The position numbers and the translations under genes are program-made. From NCBI GenBank assembly GCA_959347315.1, contig OY365817.1:6197731-6261730 (forward strand): 64,000 bases of DNA. Direction: 5' to 3'. The notes under the pieces were generated by a model, which saw nothing but the letters and a program-made list of their open reading frames with translations, was not told where the DNA came from and did no database searches. Shown piece by piece: positions 53,184 through 55,333 of the stretch (its first letter is position 1; each line of letters opens with the position of its first letter). The DNA comes from Bimastos eiseni (lineage: Eukaryota; Annelida; Clitellata; Crassiclitellata; Lumbricidae).

Positions 53184-53669
53184 TGTTTGTGTGTTTCTTT
53201 GTTTCTTTCTTTGTGTGTGTGTGCACGCGCGCGTGCGGCGCACTACGTAAGTAACTGATCATATTAAATTACCCAAAAATACTTTAAAAGCTCTCATCCA
53301 GTTACAACACTTATTTTCAAATTATGAACAAAGAATACATCTACATTAAAGCCATGCTTCTGCCACTTACCTGATAGTCCTTGCATCTTTTGAAAACATA
53401 TGAAGATGGAAGATATCACGATATTCCACAGCTTCCACAAGTCCCACTGGAATGTTCACAAAGGACTCAATGAACAATCGGTAGTTGGAAAGAGCAATTA
53501 CTCCTTCAGATGTTTTTCCTAGGAATTCCACACTCTCTCCACATAATGGAATGAAAGGCAGAAGAAGGCCCACCTGATCTCGTTTGATCTGCTTCTTTGG
53601 ATATACTTCACTCACCAACACATGTTCCAAGCTGTTCTCTTCAGCATGATCATCGTAAATGTTTGCACT
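7570..53669 (-). CDS. MTMR3/4: myotubularin-related lipid phosphatase, MTMR3/4 type (12 exons, both ends incomplete)
   Basis: The product is a phosphoinositide 3-phosphatase acting on PI3P and PI(3,5)P2 at endosomal membranes (family knowledge). Twelve minus-strand exons have consistent splice phases and join into 3084 nt, or 1028 codons, without a stop: 53371-53669, 45622-45803, 41151-41250, 38360-38473, 34202-34401, 25663-25767, 22412-22523, 19936-20131, 17835-18020, 15057-15233, 10977-12158 and 7570-7800. The order is PH-GRAM (residues 1-160), phosphatase (about 185-560, with CX5R as CSDGWDR at about C410), a long disordered tail (570-950) and a coiled coil (980-1020). The catalytic Cys position nearly equals that recalled for human MTMR3/4, so only a few N-terminal residues are missing. 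The tail with KTRS motif and the coiled coil favour MTMR3/4 over other myotubularins. The FYVE finger is not visible and should lie beyond base 1. All active-site residues are intact, so the gene is probably functional. Confidence 0.93.
7801..9137. other. host intron, upper part
   Basis: Two blocks rich in ATTCGGCCGAATA-like words (7865-7945 and 8195-8275) look like diverged ends of one element; a similar block is at 47575-47640 (AAGGCCGAATATTGGGCTAT). Nothing else supported. Confidence 0.4.
9138..9997. mobile_element. piggyBac-like non-autonomous element (860 bp)
   Basis: The left end CACTTTGACTGCT is preceded by ATAA (a probable decayed TTAA). The right end AGCGGTCAATGTG is followed by TTAA at 9998-10001. 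The ends are inverted repeats with one or two mismatches and match those of the element at 58021-59217. Near the right end are two palindromes, GGGACATGTACACACGTCCC (9921) and GGGACGTGTATACACGTCCC (9964). No transposase is recognised inside. Confidence 0.6.
10010..10290. repeat. dispersed satellite of about 35 bp, array 1
   Basis: Degenerate tandem units read approximately ATCAATCCAGCTCCCAGTTA plus AGCACAAATCTTTGT. At least six units are recognisable, starting beside the TTAA of the piggyBac-like element. The same unit forms arrays at 12720-13300 (inverted), 13440-13880, 18490-19250, 52330-52490 (inverted) and 54390-54670. Confidence 0.65.
10490..10532 (-). mobile_element. hAT-type terminus fragment
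   Basis: Read on the minus strand from 10532, CAGTGTTTCCCAATATTTTT then TGGCCGCAGAACCC resembles the ends of common hAT elements (CAGTGTTTCCCAA...GCGG..CCC). The opposite end and an 8-bp duplication were not found. Confidence 0.4.
10977..12158 (-). CDS. MTMR3/4: MTMR3/4 exon: large tail exon (disordered, acidic/serine-rich)
   Basis: This single 1182-nt exon (394 codons, phase 0-0) completes the phosphatase fold with LHLWNAVYL, then encodes a long low-complexity tail. Visible stretches are the acidic [17 protein letters not shown], the KTRSCEDL motif (compare KTRS in vertebrate MTMR3) and RRLSDPNLA, a likely phosphorylation-type RRxSDP site. No compact domain is seen in the last 330 residues. 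The frame stays open only because this is one large exon; it is not a separate gene. Acceptor TTTTAG, donor GTAATG. Confidence 0.92.
12315..12600 (+). repeat. ACAAAATGG minisatellite, left arm of FB-1
   Basis: About 18 units of 13-16 bp share the core ACAAAATGG with linkers such as TACGG, TAGCGG and TATTG. Open frames of the [10 protein letters not shown] type across it on both strands are only the repeat translated. Confidence 0.85.
12720..13300 (-). repeat. satellite of about 34 bp, left inner arm of FB-1
   Basis: Units read AGCTGGATTGATGAAA followed by variable AATTCTGCTTAAATGGA. About 16 degenerate units are present, oriented opposite to those at 13440-13880. Confidence 0.7.
13440..13880 (+). 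repeat. satellite of about 34 bp, right inner arm of FB-1
   Basis: Units read CATCAATCCAGCTTCCATTT plus AAGCAGAATTC-like sequence, the reverse complement of the left inner arm. About 12 units are visible. Confidence 0.7.
13948..14153 (+). repeat. direct repeat of about 80 bp inside FB-1
   Basis: Blocks at 13948-14030 and 14072-14153 share CCTGCATGATCAACTA, CTCTAATTATTTT and GACACACGT/GAGACACGT in the same order and spacing, about 124 bp apart. Confidence 0.7.
14280..14306. repeat. GC-rich perfect hairpin in FB-1
   Basis: CCAACCGCCCCAA and TTGGGGCGGTTGG are exact reverse complements around a single G. It stands out in very AT-rich surroundings. Confidence 0.8.
14555..14812 (-). repeat. ACAAAATGG minisatellite, right arm of FB-1 (inverted)
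   Basis: The same core appears in inverse orientation (CCATTTTGT), in about 18 units. Linkers include CCGAATA, CTGCTA and CCATA. Together with 12315-12600 it forms the outer stem of the foldback. Confidence 0.85.
15057..15233 (-). CDS. MTMR3/4: MTMR3/4 exon: end of phosphatase domain
   Basis: This 59-codon exon starts [20 protein letters not shown] and continues [14 protein letters not shown], matching the myotubularin sequence after NEAFL. It ends PVSERDR before the donor GTAATT. Acceptor TTCTTTTCTCAG. Phase 0 on both sides. Confidence 0.94.
15480..15690 (+). mobile_element. CR1-like 3' end fragment (family B)
   Basis: The segment from AAAGCGACACTCTCCATAAC to AAATTTGGAGATTATGATTA is closely similar to 37440-37625. 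Both include CAGCTACTCTGCCTCC, GACGCAGCGCTC and AATAAGCTGG. It is only the untranslated 3' end of a longer element. Confidence 0.7.
16010..16470 (+). mobile_element. CR1-like C-terminal relic with AATGAATAAATAAATAA tail
   Basis: Fragments such as [14 protein letters not shown] and the context [20 protein letters not shown] followed by an A-rich tail resemble the degraded end of a CR1/L2-like reverse transcriptase copy. Frames are heavily broken. The call is based on the pattern CTTTC..AGAACCCCTTGGTG..AAGAGTCT..TGAATGAATAAATAAATAA. Confidence 0.4.
16840..17085 (-). repeat. unclassified repeat relic with non-LTR-like 3' region
   Basis: The stretch with GCAGAGGAGGTCATTCCAAG and AGCGGTCATGGTCCGAAGGA resembles the untranslated 3' regions of CR1/L2-like copies (compare 52690-53030 and 4250-4400). 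No coding part is seen. Confidence 0.35.
17835..18020 (-). CDS. MTMR3/4: MTMR3/4 exon: [20 protein letters not shown] segment
   Basis: A 62-codon, phase 0-0 exon encodes [38 protein letters not shown] and FEAF-like FNEAFL. These are among the most conserved myotubularin motifs downstream of the P-loop. Acceptor TTCTAG, donor GTAAAA. Confidence 0.95.
18490..19250 (+). repeat. dispersed satellite of about 34 bp, array 2
   Basis: About 20 degenerate units contain CATCAATCCAGCTTCTAGTT and AGACAGAATTCTTTT-like phrases, in the same orientation as 13440-13880. The array occupies most of the intron between the phosphatase exons at 17835 and 19936. Confidence 0.7.
19240..19385 (+). mobile_element. 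CR1-like reverse transcriptase fragment
   Basis: The frame reads [20 protein letters not shown] then [16 protein letters not shown], matching the RT motif SL..G.FP..FK.A.V.PLLKKP.LD..DL.N.RP. Confidence 0.6.
19936..20131 (-). CDS. MTMR3/4: MTMR3/4 exon: catalytic loop CSDGWDRT
   Basis: This exon carries the phosphatase P-loop: [20 protein letters not shown], with Cys and Arg of CX5R both present, so the enzyme should be active rather than a pseudophosphatase. The loop lies at 19993-20016. Upstream [16 protein letters not shown] and downstream [10 protein letters not shown] also match the family. Acceptor TTTTTTGCAG, donor GTATAT, 196 nt, leaving in phase 0. Confidence 0.96.
20400..20575 (+). 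mobile_element. CR1-like reverse transcriptase fragment around the GIPQG motif
   Basis: [14 protein letters not shown] frames and [20 protein letters not shown] resemble G-PQGS..GP.LF..YINDLP and FADD. It is heavily decayed. Confidence 0.45.
20708..20800 (+). repeat. end fragment of a MITE with CCGTATCTACTTGCGTATAA terminus
   Basis: CCGTATCTACTTGCGTATAA then GTCGAGAAA is followed by TCTTCGACTTATATGCGAGA, an internal inverted repeat typical of MITEs with ..GTATAAGTCGA ends. The other terminus is missing. Confidence 0.4.
21208..21805 (-). mobile_element. hAT-type non-autonomous element with zinc-finger remnant (598 bp)
   Basis: The ends TAGGGCTGTAAATTTTTTG and CAAAAAATTTACAGCCCTT are inverted repeats. 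The flanks CTTATAGT (21200-21207) and CTTTTAGT (21806-21813) are an 8-bp duplication with one mismatch. On the minus strand about 21620-21405 reads [20 protein letters not shown] then TVHKRKAQ. This resembles the BED/CGGBP1-like finger at the start of hAT transposases. The catalytic domain is absent. Confidence 0.75.
22412..22523 (-). CDS. MTMR3/4: MTMR3/4 exon: [22 protein letters not shown] segment
   Basis: The exon encodes [20 protein letters not shown] then [10 protein letters not shown], matching the family pattern Y-Y-x-N-C-E and NIH-x-IR-x-S. It is 112 nt long, with a TTTGTAG acceptor and a GTGAGT donor. It was found from the phase requirement of its neighbours and is too short to stand out as an open frame. 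Confidence 0.92.
22524..23760. other. host intron, part without a recognised gene
   Basis: A block beginning TACTAGCCTTACTAACCGGC (23117) has a short echo at 32524 (ACTAGCCTTACTACCAAGCT), so it is probably the edge of an unclassified repeat. A minus-strand open frame of 104 codons there (23154-23468) has no recognisable domain. Confidence 0.4.
23770..24330 (-). mobile_element. RTE-like retrotransposon 3' fragment, minus strand
   Basis: Read leftward from about 24085: [20 protein letters not shown] then [14 protein letters not shown], matching the RTE C-terminal pattern [17 protein letters not shown]...V.N.E. The 3' end shows a GATGAC/GATGTTGATGAGG-type tail at about 23780-23815 (seen reversed on the plus strand). 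Confidence 0.65.
24480..25290 (+). mobile_element. CR1-like retrotransposon 3' half (family A)
   Basis: The copy covers the RT thumb/C-terminal region: [20 protein letters not shown], a decayed middle ([14 protein letters not shown]), [11 protein letters not shown] (with a deletion relative to 1500-1570), [20 protein letters not shown] and [20 protein letters not shown]. It ends in CGCGTTACAAATTTAATAA and (AAT)n. It is more intact than the copy at 928 in the last 100 residues. Confidence 0.78.
25663..25767 (-). CDS. MTMR3/4: MTMR3/4 exon: [17 protein letters not shown] motif
   Basis: A 105-nt exon encodes [20 protein letters not shown] and AKGGGCECA. It is nearly identical to the invariant myotubularin segment [19 protein letters not shown]. 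Acceptor ATTATAG, donor GTAAGT. The closing G combines with AT of the next exon to give Asp. Confidence 0.95.
26323..26328. promoter_or_regulatory. E-box CACGTG in a 10-bp palindrome upstream of the DUF7869 gene
   Basis: ATCACGTGAT is a perfect palindrome about 150 bp before the first ATG of the gene. CACGTG is the canonical bHLH-Zip (USF/Myc type) site. Promoter use is inferred from position only. Confidence 0.4.
26374..26385. promoter_or_regulatory. NRF1-type palindrome TGCGCATGCGCA
   Basis: A perfect match to the NRF1/EWG consensus lies 86 bp upstream of the DUF7869 gene start codon. This is a plausible germline or housekeeping promoter element carried by the mobile gene. Confidence 0.5.
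26471..29939 (+). CDS. DUF7869-type element-associated gene, four exons
   Basis: A spliced plus-strand gene lies inside a host intron. Exon 1 starts [21 protein letters not shown] at 26471. Exon 2 (about 27051-27715) has [20 protein letters not shown] and a DLCWTCQ motif. Exon 3 (28360-29107) carries the core [20 protein letters not shown] and [19 protein letters not shown]. Exon 4 (29431 on) reads [15 protein letters not shown]. Junctions 2/3 (K-G-DRL) and 3/4 (HF-R-FDS) keep phase with GT-AG. The exon 1/2 junction is uncertain and may use a GC donor. The DNC-GQNKN motif belongs to a large family (DUF7869, from memory) multiplied in marine invertebrates; its acidic and His residues suggest a nuclease-like fold, which is inference. 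The frame ends at 29671 (SSWT), but a one-base shift would extend it to [14 protein letters not shown] at 29939. Confidence 0.8.
27940..28000 (+). mobile_element. SINE fragment in the DUF7869 gene intron
   Basis: GACCTTGAGCAAGTCCATCA then CTCAATTGCACTGCAGTTGT matches the central part of the SINE at 48966-49209. The tRNA-like head and the tail are missing. Confidence 0.5.
30403..30890 (+). pseudogene. decayed partial duplicate(s) of the DUF7869 gene's last exon
   Basis: From 30403 the sequence TTTTGTTGTAGATCCATGGA parallels 29601 onward (TTTTGTTGCAGATCCGTGGA). Similarity continues through GACAAAACAGAGCAGAAAAG, the block CAGAGCCACCGATCGCCTTC (compare CAGATCCACCGGTTGGTGAA) and the following AGAAGACCT. 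A further short echo, GGTGGTGGGAGAAGACCCGT, sits at 30837-30860. Reading frames are broken. This is a local direct duplication of the 3' part of the gene about 0.8 kb downstream, with extra material inserted. Confidence 0.6.
30900..32879. other. host intron, about 2 kb with little structure
   Basis: AT-rich sequence. The phrase CTATAGAATTCTCTCTTTAA / AAATGAAGACATGAACATGA (31535-31575) recurs at 32223-32262, indicating a short dispersed repeat. No gene is supported. Confidence 0.45.
32880..33126 (-). mobile_element. tRNA-derived SINE, minus strand
   Basis: On the minus strand from 33126 the sequence reads GTGTGGCACAGAGGTCGATC (A box) and CGGGTTCGAGCC (B box, 33061-33050). The shared body follows (GACCTTGAGCAAGTCCTTTG, CTCTGCAG, GAGGCGTGTCTGTGCACTTC), ending in (AAT)n at 32880-32907. 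Confidence 0.8.
33290..33380 (+). mobile_element. possible tRNA-like SINE head, different family
   Basis: GTAGAGTAGTGGTGAACACA and GAGTTTGAGACCCGTATCTC have the spacing of an A box and a B box, but without the body of the other SINEs here. No folded acceptor stem was confirmed. Confidence 0.3.
34202..34401 (-). CDS. MTMR3/4: MTMR3/4 exon: phosphatase segment with QPEVGW motif
   Basis: The exon opens [19 protein letters not shown] then LGWRNAQDE, the strongly conserved SQP-x-x-G core of myotubularins. The rest ([20 protein letters not shown]) is the variable insert found in MTMR3/4 before the DARSY motif. It lies between a TTTGTGTAG acceptor and a GTAAGG donor; 200 nt, phase 1 at its end. Confidence 0.93.
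34497..34560 (-). repeat. possible RTE-like 3' tail remnant
   Basis: CTTCATCATCATCAGTTTCCACTGCTAGGCATTAACATATT-type sequence resembles the CATCATCAT..CCACTGCTGGAC..AGG tail of RTE-like families. It is only about 60 bp. Confidence 0.35.
35163..36020 (+). pseudogene. broken copy of a recurrent element-associated protein
   Basis: The sequence starts [17 protein letters not shown] then QFIKTRAKK, jumps to [20 protein letters not shown], and continues [57 protein letters not shown] and a decayed end with [16 protein letters not shown] and YNENMM-like pieces. From memory, this order occurs in a widespread uncharacterised protein family with transposon-like copy number in animals. Here a middle block after KTRAKK is deleted, a stop follows at about 35370, and frameshifts occur after LLPQAV (35743). 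No function is assigned. No termini were found. Confidence 0.6.
36021..36899. other. host intron segment, nothing recognised
   Basis: AT-rich. The small open frame at 36168-36422 shows no family resemblance and no flanking signals. Confidence 0.4.
36900..37625 (+). mobile_element. CR1-like retrotransposon C-terminus and 3' end (family B)
   Basis: The frame reads [50 protein letters not shown] and [10 protein letters not shown], the conserved RT tail (SLHWL....RI.FK.LSLTYK, TRSSS..TL.RP). The 3' end from AAAGCGACACCCTCTTTAAC to TTTGGAGATTACGATTACGA is shared with 15480-15690. Confidence 0.75.
38360..38473 (-). CDS. MTMR3/4: MTMR3/4 exon: N-terminal phosphatase segment
   Basis: The exon reads [19 protein letters not shown] followed by [13 protein letters not shown], matching the myotubularin Y-P-x-x-L-x-V-P and FRS-x-R-x-P motifs. 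It follows an ATTTCAG acceptor and ends before GTAATG. It carries 114 nt. Its closing AG plus the A of the next exon make Arg. Confidence 0.92.
38852..38930 (+). mobile_element. hAT-type terminus fragment (CAGTGGTTCTTAATG)
   Basis: CAGTGGTTCTTAATGTCCGT then CCGCAGACCACTGGTGGTCC has the form of a hAT end with a subterminal inverted repeat. The other end and duplication are not seen. Confidence 0.4.
39349..39890. mobile_element. foldback element FB-3 with GGACAATTCGGCG minisatellite
   Basis: It opens GGTGACCGTACAATTCGGCG, then about seven units with the core GGACAATTCGGCG (39355-39465). Inverted arms of about 70 bp follow: left 39515-39585 (AATGGGAGCAAAATAATATT, CTCCATATTATCCAGCACAT, TTTGGTTATTATAGAG), right 39800-39870 as the reverse complement with about 10% differences. 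The centre is a perfect 27-bp hairpin. The right minisatellite arm is absent. GGTGACCG also opens FB-2. Confidence 0.65.
39724..39781. repeat. perfect 27-bp hairpin with GCAA tetraloop, centre of FB-3
   Basis: 39724-39750 and 39755-39781 are exact reverse complements separated by GCAA. The left arm begins AACCCTAAAATACTGATTTG. Such a perfect palindrome in a diverged element suggests recent correction or recent origin. Confidence 0.9.
40390..40620. repeat. GGTCCAAGACCGAT minisatellite plus GGTCTCGAGACC terminus
   Basis: Five near-identical 14-bp units GGTCCAAGACCGAT occur at 40452-40510, inside a longer purine-rich repeat of AAGACC motifs. The right edge GGTCTCGAGACCACATCCCTG (40591-40611) looks like the end of a hAT-type element (CAGGGATGTGGTCTCGAGAC on the minus strand). 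The left end is not recognisable. Confidence 0.65.
41151..41250 (-). CDS. MTMR3/4: MTMR3/4 exon: entry to the phosphatase domain
   Basis: This short exon encodes [19 protein letters not shown] then [12 protein letters not shown], the family pattern F..EV.R..FD....WRI...N..Y. The acceptor is TTTATTCAG; a second CAG three bases downstream would remove one codon (41151-41247) without changing the frame. The donor is GTAGAT. The 2-nt remainder AA joins the C of the next exon to give Asn. Confidence 0.88.
41500..42868 (+). mobile_element. CR1-like reverse transcriptase copy split by a hAT element
   Basis: Left piece: [20 protein letters not shown] then CGLC. Right piece from 42444: [20 protein letters not shown] then the C-terminal [18 protein letters not shown] and [18 protein letters not shown], with a tail GCGCTACATAAATCATCAGA. 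Removing 41626-42451 restores [13 protein letters not shown], the standard RT motif. Internal deletions and stops are present. Confidence 0.7.
41626..42443 (+). mobile_element. hAT-type non-autonomous element 1 (818 bp)
   Basis: Ends TAAAGCTGTACCGATA and TTAATCGGTACAGCTCTA, with a perfect CCTTTGTG duplication at 41618-41625 and 42444-42451. Subterminal repeats of GCCGATTATTTA (41659-41760) and GCCGATATATC are present. The inner sequence (CAAAAGATAGACCTACTGCT, TTGCTCCGTAGGG) recurs inverted in the second copy at 42869-44125. No transposase. Confidence 0.88.
42869..44125 (-). mobile_element. hAT-type non-autonomous element 2 (1257 bp), inverted relative to element 1
   Basis: Ends TAGAGCTGTACCGATA and TATCGGTACAGCTCTA are exact inverted repeats of 16 bp. 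The flanks GATACAAT (42861-42868) and GATACAAC (44126-44133) are an 8-bp duplication with one mismatch. It sits at the 3' tail of the CR1 copy and carries a SINE at 43555-43712. Confidence 0.88.
43555..43712 (+). mobile_element. tRNA-derived SINE, 5'-truncated, nested in hAT element 2
   Basis: The B box region GCGGGTTCGACTCTCGTC is followed by the common body (CAGGAACCTTGAGCAAGTCC, CACAATTGCTCTGCAGTACA, GAGGCGTGTGTATACACTTC). The A box half is lost. Confidence 0.75.
44134..45621. other. host intron segment with a possible transposon terminus
   Basis: Apart from the RT fragment at 45095, the block ending ATTTTCTATAAGCACGCCTCTG (44869-44890) could be a hAT-like end read on the minus strand (CAGAGGCGTGCTTATAGAAA), without a partner. 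Confidence 0.35.
45095..45215 (+). mobile_element. CR1-like RT tail fragment
   Basis: The frame reads [20 protein letters not shown] then [12 protein letters not shown], matching LHWLPV.QRI.FK...I...CL.G.AP. About 120 bp. Confidence 0.5.
45622..45803 (-). CDS. MTMR3/4: MTMR3/4 exon: end of PH-GRAM domain and linker
   Basis: The acceptor ACTTTAG was chosen because it alone restores the phase and gives [17 protein letters not shown], matching the myotubularin pattern RC.F.....C.EW.KRL. The open frame extends further upstream, but those codons are intronic. The exon ends at a GTGAGT donor after VSKP. It also contains [14 protein letters not shown], the conserved linker between GRAM and phosphatase domains. 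Length is 182 nt, entering with 1 nt and leaving with 1 nt. Confidence 0.9.
46105..46260 (+). mobile_element. tRNA-derived SINE, diverged, with internal deletion
   Basis: GGCATGGTGGCTGATTGGTT resembles the A-box region, then the copy jumps (B box deleted) to GGGCAAGTCCTTCGCACACA, CTCTTCATTACAACAGTGCT and AAGGCGTGTGTGCACTTCTG. Confidence 0.65.
46432..46832 (+). mobile_element. non-LTR retrotransposon C-terminal relic
   Basis: After an in-frame stop near 46617 the frame reads [40 protein letters not shown] and [13 protein letters not shown]. The pattern LFK.VL.N..HVLH...PP....Y.LR.R...R.+P..D is known from RT-encoding elements of marine invertebrates (from memory). Confidence 0.5.
46833..48334. 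other. host intron segment, mostly unrecognised
   Basis: The stretch 47320-47390 (ATCATATAGACTAGCACAGA, AAAGCACTCTGTGAGATACT) resembles 25500-25560 (ATCATATAGGCTAGTACAAA, AAGTACTCTCTCAGATACCT), marking a shared low-copy repeat. The rest is AT-rich and unassigned. Confidence 0.45.
48335..48965. repeat. long AT-rich microsatellite (ATAC/ATAT, compound)
   Basis: About 630 bp of ACATACAT and ATATATAC units. Open frames on both strands (strings of Tyr, Ile, His, Thr or Met, Tyr, Val, Cys) follow from the repeat and are not genes. Confidence 0.95.
48966..49209 (+). mobile_element. tRNA-derived SINE, best copy
   Basis: The A box TGGCACAGTGG is at 48972-48982 and the B box GGTTCGAGCC at 49035-49044. 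A central block GGGACCTTGAGCAAGTCCTT is followed by GCTCTGCAGTACAACTGCAA, GAGGCGTGTGTATGCACTTC and an (AAT)n tail. The GACCTTGAGCAAGTC block resembles the conserved central domains of core-type SINEs (Deu/MIR-like); that match is by eye. Other copies are at 32880, 43555, 46105 and 27940. Confidence 0.85.
49320..51680 (+). mobile_element. CR1-like retrotransposon RT region, split by a piggyBac element
   Basis: The first frame reads [60 protein letters not shown] and [11 protein letters not shown] (F-to-D change before ADDT). A shift at about 49919 leads to [33 protein letters not shown] and [18 protein letters not shown]. The copy breaks at 50473 and resumes at 51402 with [15 protein letters not shown]-for-TV and QD-for-QG changes plus frameshifts make it inactive. 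Confidence 0.82.
50474..51401 (+). mobile_element. piggyBac-like element, internally deleted (928 bp)
   Basis: Perfect 15-bp inverted repeats CCCTTTACCGACCAC / GTGGTCGGTAAAGGG, flanked on both sides by TTAA (50470-50473 and 51402-51405). Near 50790-50945 a broken frame reads [20 protein letters not shown] then [13 protein letters not shown], the acidic N-terminus typical of piggyBac transposases. The catalytic DDD core is missing. Confidence 0.92.
51681..52269. other. intron segment with TATCGCGATAC palindromes
   Basis: Between 51710 and 51850 the words AATATCGCGATACTTTGGTA, GTATCACGATAGC and GTATCGCGATAC suggest a transposon end with a short inverted repeat. The other end was not found. Confidence 0.4.
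52270..52316. repeat. (GA)n microsatellite
   Basis: GAGAGAAAGAGAG repeated for about 45 bp. Confidence 0.8.
52325..52500 (-). repeat. dispersed satellite of about 34 bp, short array
   Basis: Units such as AATGGAAGTTGGAATGATGA and GAAGCTGGATTGATGAAAAA match the inverse of the CAGCTTC units. About five copies. Confidence 0.55.
52660..53035 (-). mobile_element. CR1/L2-like 3' end, minus strand
   Basis: TTATATAGTGCCCCTCAAGA, CAGTGTGTTCCAGGTGGATG and GGGAAGCCAGTGCAAAGAAT are phrases typical of inverted CR1-like tails (polypeptide tail SLGCTALT..). Similar AATTTATATAGCACCC starts are at 38660 and 59680. No intact frame. Confidence 0.45.
53130..53225. repeat. (GT)n microsatellite
   Basis: GTGTGTGTGT runs with short interruptions, 146 bp downstream of an MTMR exon on the gene strand. 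Confidence 0.9.
53371..53669 (-). CDS. MTMR3/4: MTMR3/4 exon: first half of PH-GRAM domain
   Basis: The exon follows a TTTGTAG acceptor and ends before the donor GTAAGT. It reads [13 protein letters not shown], then a PH-GRAM strand pattern with [20 protein letters not shown] and the stretch [12 protein letters not shown]. It has 99 codons plus 2 nt (AG), which pair with the G that opens the next exon to give Arg. No initiator Met precedes the domain, so a short upstream exon must supply the start. The first residues [13 protein letters not shown] are acidic and poorly conserved. Confidence 0.9.
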
Positions 53670-53889
53670 CTACAAATGTAACAACAGTTTTGAACCCAGC
53701 AATAGAGCCCACAGATCAAGAGTAACAGAGCATTTGCAAGGTTCTTAAAACACACCGTGTGTTTATATAAAAAAAATAAGCACACACACTATTCCTATGA
53801 TTATCAAAGAACTCCACTAGCCTTATCGCCTGCTGTCATATTTGGAAGAATGAATAAAAGCTTATTTCAGGCGTCAAATTTGGTGACCG

Positions 53890-54368
53890 GACTAAATGGT
53901 AGTGGGACAAAATGGTAGCGGACAAAATGGTACAGACAAAATGGTAGCGGATAAAATGGTACGGACAAAATGGCATGGATAAAATGGTAGCAGACAAAAT
54001 GGTACGGACAAAATGGTATGGGGACAAAATGGTATGAGGACAAAATGGCATGGACAAAATGGTATGGGGACAAAATGGTACAGACAAAATGGTATGGGGA
54101 CAAAATGGTATGGGGACAAAATGGTATGGGACAAAATGGTCTGGGGACAAAATGGTATGGGGACAAAATGGTACGGACAAAATGGTAGCGGATAAAATGG
54201 TACGGACAAAATGCTATGGGGACAAAATGGTAGCGGACAAAATGGTACGGACAAAATGGTACGGACAAAATGGTAGCGGACAAAATGGTAGCAGACAAAA
54301 TGGTATGGGGACAAAATGGTAGCGGACAAAATGGTACGGACAATATGGAATGGACAAAATGGTATTCA
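53890..54368 (+). repeat. ACAAAATGG minisatellite, about 32 units, left arm of FB-2
   Basis: Cores of ACAAAATGG (rarely ATAAAATGG) are joined by three recurrent linkers: TACGG or TACAG, TAGCGG or TAGCAG, and TATGGGG. The open frames on both strands across the array are artefacts of the period. Confidence 0.9.
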
Positions 54369-54389
54369 ATTTCCGCGTAAGCACGCATC

Positions 54390-54670
54390 CATTCTAGCGG
54401 CTTTCTACCAATCCAGCTTCTTTTAAAATAAGAAGCTTTTATTCGATCCAGTTTCCATTTCAGTATAATTCTTTTCGTAAATCAAGCATCTTCTTCAGCC
54501 CCTCTCTTTTCAAGGAATACAGATAACAGCTTCCAAATAAGCGTAATTTTTAACATACATCTCGTTAACGCAGAATTCTCTTATCGAACCCTCTACCATT
54601 CAAGTATAACTTTTCGTTGATCCAGCTTCGCCTTATAAGCATGATTCTTCTAAACTATCCAACTTATATA
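54390..54670 (+). repeat. dispersed satellite of about 34 bp inside FB-2
   Basis: Units such as ACCAATCCAGCTTCTTTTAA and TTCGTTGATCCAGCTTCGCC, about seven copies, oriented as in 13440-13880. Confidence 0.6.
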
Positions 54671-54825
54671 TATGTTATATATATAACATTAATCATACAT
54701 ACTTAATTAATATGGTTAATATGATACACAACTTATATATGTGTGTGCTATGTTAGTGATCAATCGGGGGAAATGTCCTTTGGGAAATGTGTGGGGAGTG
54801 GAAATATGTCCTAGACCCCTTAAAT

Positions 54826-55048
54826 CTCTACCATTTTATCCGTAAGCCTATTATTTTGTACAATACCATTTTGTCCGTACCATTTTATCCGCACCATTTT
54901 GTCCATACCATTTTGTCCATACCATTTTGTCCATATACCATTTTGTCCATACTATTGTGTCCGTACCATTTTATCCACTACCATCTTGTCCGTACCATAT
55001 TGTCCGTACCATTTTGTCCCCATACCATTTTGTCTGTACCATTTTGTC
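54826..55048 (-). repeat. ACAAAATGG minisatellite, about 16 units, right arm of FB-2 (inverted)
   Basis: CCATTTTGTCC cores with linkers GTA, ATA, CCCATA and CACTA. Shorter than the left arm. Confidence 0.88.
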
Positions 55049-55333
55049 CTCGAACCGTCAAATTTAAGTGTATGGCACCTATCACTTCCTGCTGCTCATT
55101 TTACCAGCACCATCTCATGGTTGACCTTTGGTAGGGTATTGATCCCGCTTTCTACTGGGTGTTCCTTTCTTGAATAAATGAACAACATACGGACGGAATT
55201 GATTTGCTTTTAGAACAGTATATTCAATTATTGCATTTAGTGAACAACTGCTCAGTGAGTACATCGTGACAGCTCATGGTGGACAAGTAATCTCAAACCA
55301 ATGTTTTAAATTCAGAATGAAATGACTCAAGGA

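Larger units (their letters stand above)
53870..55075. mobile_element. foldback element FB-2 with minisatellite arms
   Basis: The left end reads TCAAATTTGGTGACCGGACT; the right end, reversed, reads TAAATTTGACGGTTCGAGGA. Both lead into ACAAAATGG arrays in mirror orientation (53890-54368 and 54826-55048). The right inner block has GGGGAAATGTCC units and the phrase TGTGTGCTATGTTAGTGATC. That phrase is present inverted in FB-1 at about 12680-12715 (GATTACTAACATAGCACACA), so FB-1 and FB-2 are one family. The inner satellite at 54390-54670 is in one orientation only. No transposase. Confidence 0.72.

Noticed and set aside
53836..54388. Open frames up to 173 codons with repeated FCPHTILS or [10 protein letters not shown]
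   Set aside because: Translation of the ACAAAATGG minisatellite on either strand, also seen at 12217-12645, 14538-14891 and 54787-55177.
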